Shown here: piece after piece, positions 62,945 to 64,000 of the stretch
How the letters are laid out: each line of letters opens with the position of its first letter
How positions within the stretch are numbered: the first letter of the stretch is position 1
Assembly: GCA_035504095.1 (NCBI GenBank)
Contig: DATJSN010000059.1
Coordinates: 33,843-97,842 of the forward strand
Reading direction: 5' to 3'
Length of the DNA: 64,000 nucleotides
Source of the DNA: DATJSN01 sp035504095
GTDB taxonomy: Bacteria; Planctomycetota; Phycisphaerae; WQYP01
The notes under the pieces: generated by a model
Told to the model about the DNA's origin: nothing
Seen by the model: the letters and a program-made list of their open reading frames with translations, nothing else
The model's database searches: none
Program-made: the position numbers and the translations under genes

Positions 62945-63969
62945 TTCAGATTTCAAAGGGATATTTGACACGACAGCGTAGACGCGATTTGAGATTTCAT
63001 AGTTCAGATTTCAAAGGGAGATTTACCACGGCGGCGGTACCGCGATTTGAGATTTCATAGTTCAGATTTCAAAGGGATATTTGACACGGCGGCGATGCGA
63101 AGCCGCTACGAAGGGGACAGGTGACAGGGGACAACGGAGGTGATAGGGCACAGGTCACAGGGAATAGGGGACGATGGCCCCGGGAAGAAATCCCGGGGCT
63201 ATGCTCAGGCTAGAGAGCCTAAGCTACATTGCTGGATTTGGCCCCGGGTTTCCACCACGGGGCTGTATGGCTCAGGCTGACCTTTCGACATTGCTCAAGG
63301 CAGGGAGCCTAAGCTACATTTAACTAATGACAGGCAAGATGCCTGTCCCACACGGTTACGCCGAGAATAGGTGAATTTGGAACAGGGGAGCGGCGGCGGT
63401 GCCGCGATTTGAGATTTCATAGTTCAGATTTCAAAGGGATATTTACCACGGCGGCGATGCGAAGCCGCTACGAAGGTGACAGGTTACAGGTGACAGAATA
63501 TAGGGGATGGGGTACAGGTGACAGGGAATAGGGGACGATGGCGATGCCGCGATTTGAGATTTCATAGTTCAGATTTCAAAGGGATATTTGACACAACAGC
63601 GATGCCGCGATTTGAGATTTCATAGTTCAGATTTCAAAGGGATATTTACCACAGCGGGGGAACCGCGATTTGAGATTTCATAGTTCAGATTTCAAAGGGA
63701 GATTTGACACGGCGGCGGTGCCGCTACGAAGGTGACAGGGCACAGGGAATAGGGGATAGGGGGCAATGCTCAGGCTGGAGAGCCTAAGCTACATTGCGAG
63801 ATTTGGCCCCGGGAAGAAATCCCGGGGCTATGCTCAGGCTAGAGAGCCTAAGCTACATTGCGGGATTTGGCCCCGGGTTTCCACCACGGGGCTGTATGGC
63901 TCAGGCTAGAGAGGCTACTCTATATTGACGGCACGATGGATCGTGCCAGCTACAAATCAGGTTCTAAAA
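62945..63969. repeat. Long composite repeat region at the end of the window
   Basis: This kilobase without a gene is almost wholly repeat. GATTTGAGATTTCATAGTTC units start at 62986, 63044, 63406, 63551, 63609 and 63667, usually followed by AGATTTCAAAGGG and then GATATTTGACAC or GAGATTTACCAC. Hairpin modules GGCCCCGGGAAGAAATCCCG and GGCCCCGGGTTTCCACCACG occur at 63175, 63240, 63806 and 63870. 'ggtgacagg...cacagggaataggggac' and 'ctcaggctagagagcctaagctac' modules fill the rest. Confidence 0.85.
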
Positions 63970-64000
63970 ATGGCAAAAAGCAGGGGTTCCAGATTATTTC
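63970..64000 (+). CDS. Possible start of a gene cut by the window end
   Basis: An ATG followed by the codons MAKSRGSRLF runs off the window after ten codons. It follows the repeat region directly, with only CAGG as a possible ribosome-binding site. It is too short to name. Confidence 0.3.
   Translation, partial: MAKSRGSRLF

Overview
The window looks like a chromosomal contig from a planctomycete, most likely of the Phycisphaerae type. This is inferred from a secreted protein with a PEP-CTERM tail, a HemQ-type coproheme decarboxylase, a fused transaldolase/glucose-6-phosphate isomerase, and the general gene content. It is not proven: there is no rRNA or tRNA gene here to place the organism.

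Layout. (1) 0.2-1.3 kb: a secreted FGE/SUMF1-domain protein with a PEP-CTERM anchor. (2) 1.5-17.9 kb, all on the minus strand: a carbon-storage and fermentation block. It holds glycogen phosphorylase, acetate kinase, phosphoketolase, 6-phosphogluconate dehydrogenase, glucose-6-phosphate dehydrogenase, the Tal-Pgi fusion, phosphoglucomutase, then a peroxiredoxin/DsbA-like pair and a GH13 enzyme. Read as a pathway, glycogen goes to G1P and G6P, then through the oxidative pentose phosphate branch and phosphoketolase to acetyl-phosphate, acetate and ATP. A 26-codon remnant of a class I fructose-bisphosphate aldolase sits between phosphoketolase and gnd. (3) 18-22.4 kb: a patch with small membrane proteins, a DNA-ligase fragment, an alcohol dehydrogenase, a flavin reductase, a DUF2934 protein and a split AT-rich repeat. 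(4) 22.5-33.5 kb: a ChbG/HpnK deacetylase, a 3D-domain protein, cytochrome bd oxidase (cydAB), a CoaB-like protein, a cold-shock protein, a diguanylate cyclase, an M42 peptidase and a glycogen debranching enzyme. (5) 33.7-35.8 kb: an IS1111/IS110-type element with a structured non-coding end that may encode its guide RNA, next to a MntA/HepT toxin-antitoxin pair. (6) 36-42.1 kb: phosphomannomutase/phosphoglucomutase, a PBP4-like carboxypeptidase, an amidohydrolase, a DUF3800 protein and HemQ.

(7) 42.7-57.8 kb is a defence and addiction island: Fic, DUF6883/DUF4926, an XRE regulator, DUF433/DUF5615, a DUF4268 nuclease-like protein and a type I restriction-modification locus (hsdM, hsdS, hsdR). 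Three extra genes lie between hsdS and hsdR, one of them an AlbA_2/Schlafen-like gene interrupted at an A9 tract. Inside the island, 44.4-48.3 kb holds 18 copies of an 18-nt palindrome (GTTCGCAAAWTTGCGAAC) separated by reused spacer modules. One outlying copy lies at 1.49 kb. This array is the most unusual structure in the window.

(8) 57.8-64 kb: kup, rarA and a 5-formyl-THF cyclo-ligase gene, embedded in composite intergenic repeats. The last codons and stops of rarA and of the cyclo-ligase gene are supplied by these repeats. No CRISPR array, rRNA or tRNA was recognised. Start codons were picked from ribosome-binding sites and domain starts and are uncertain where stated.
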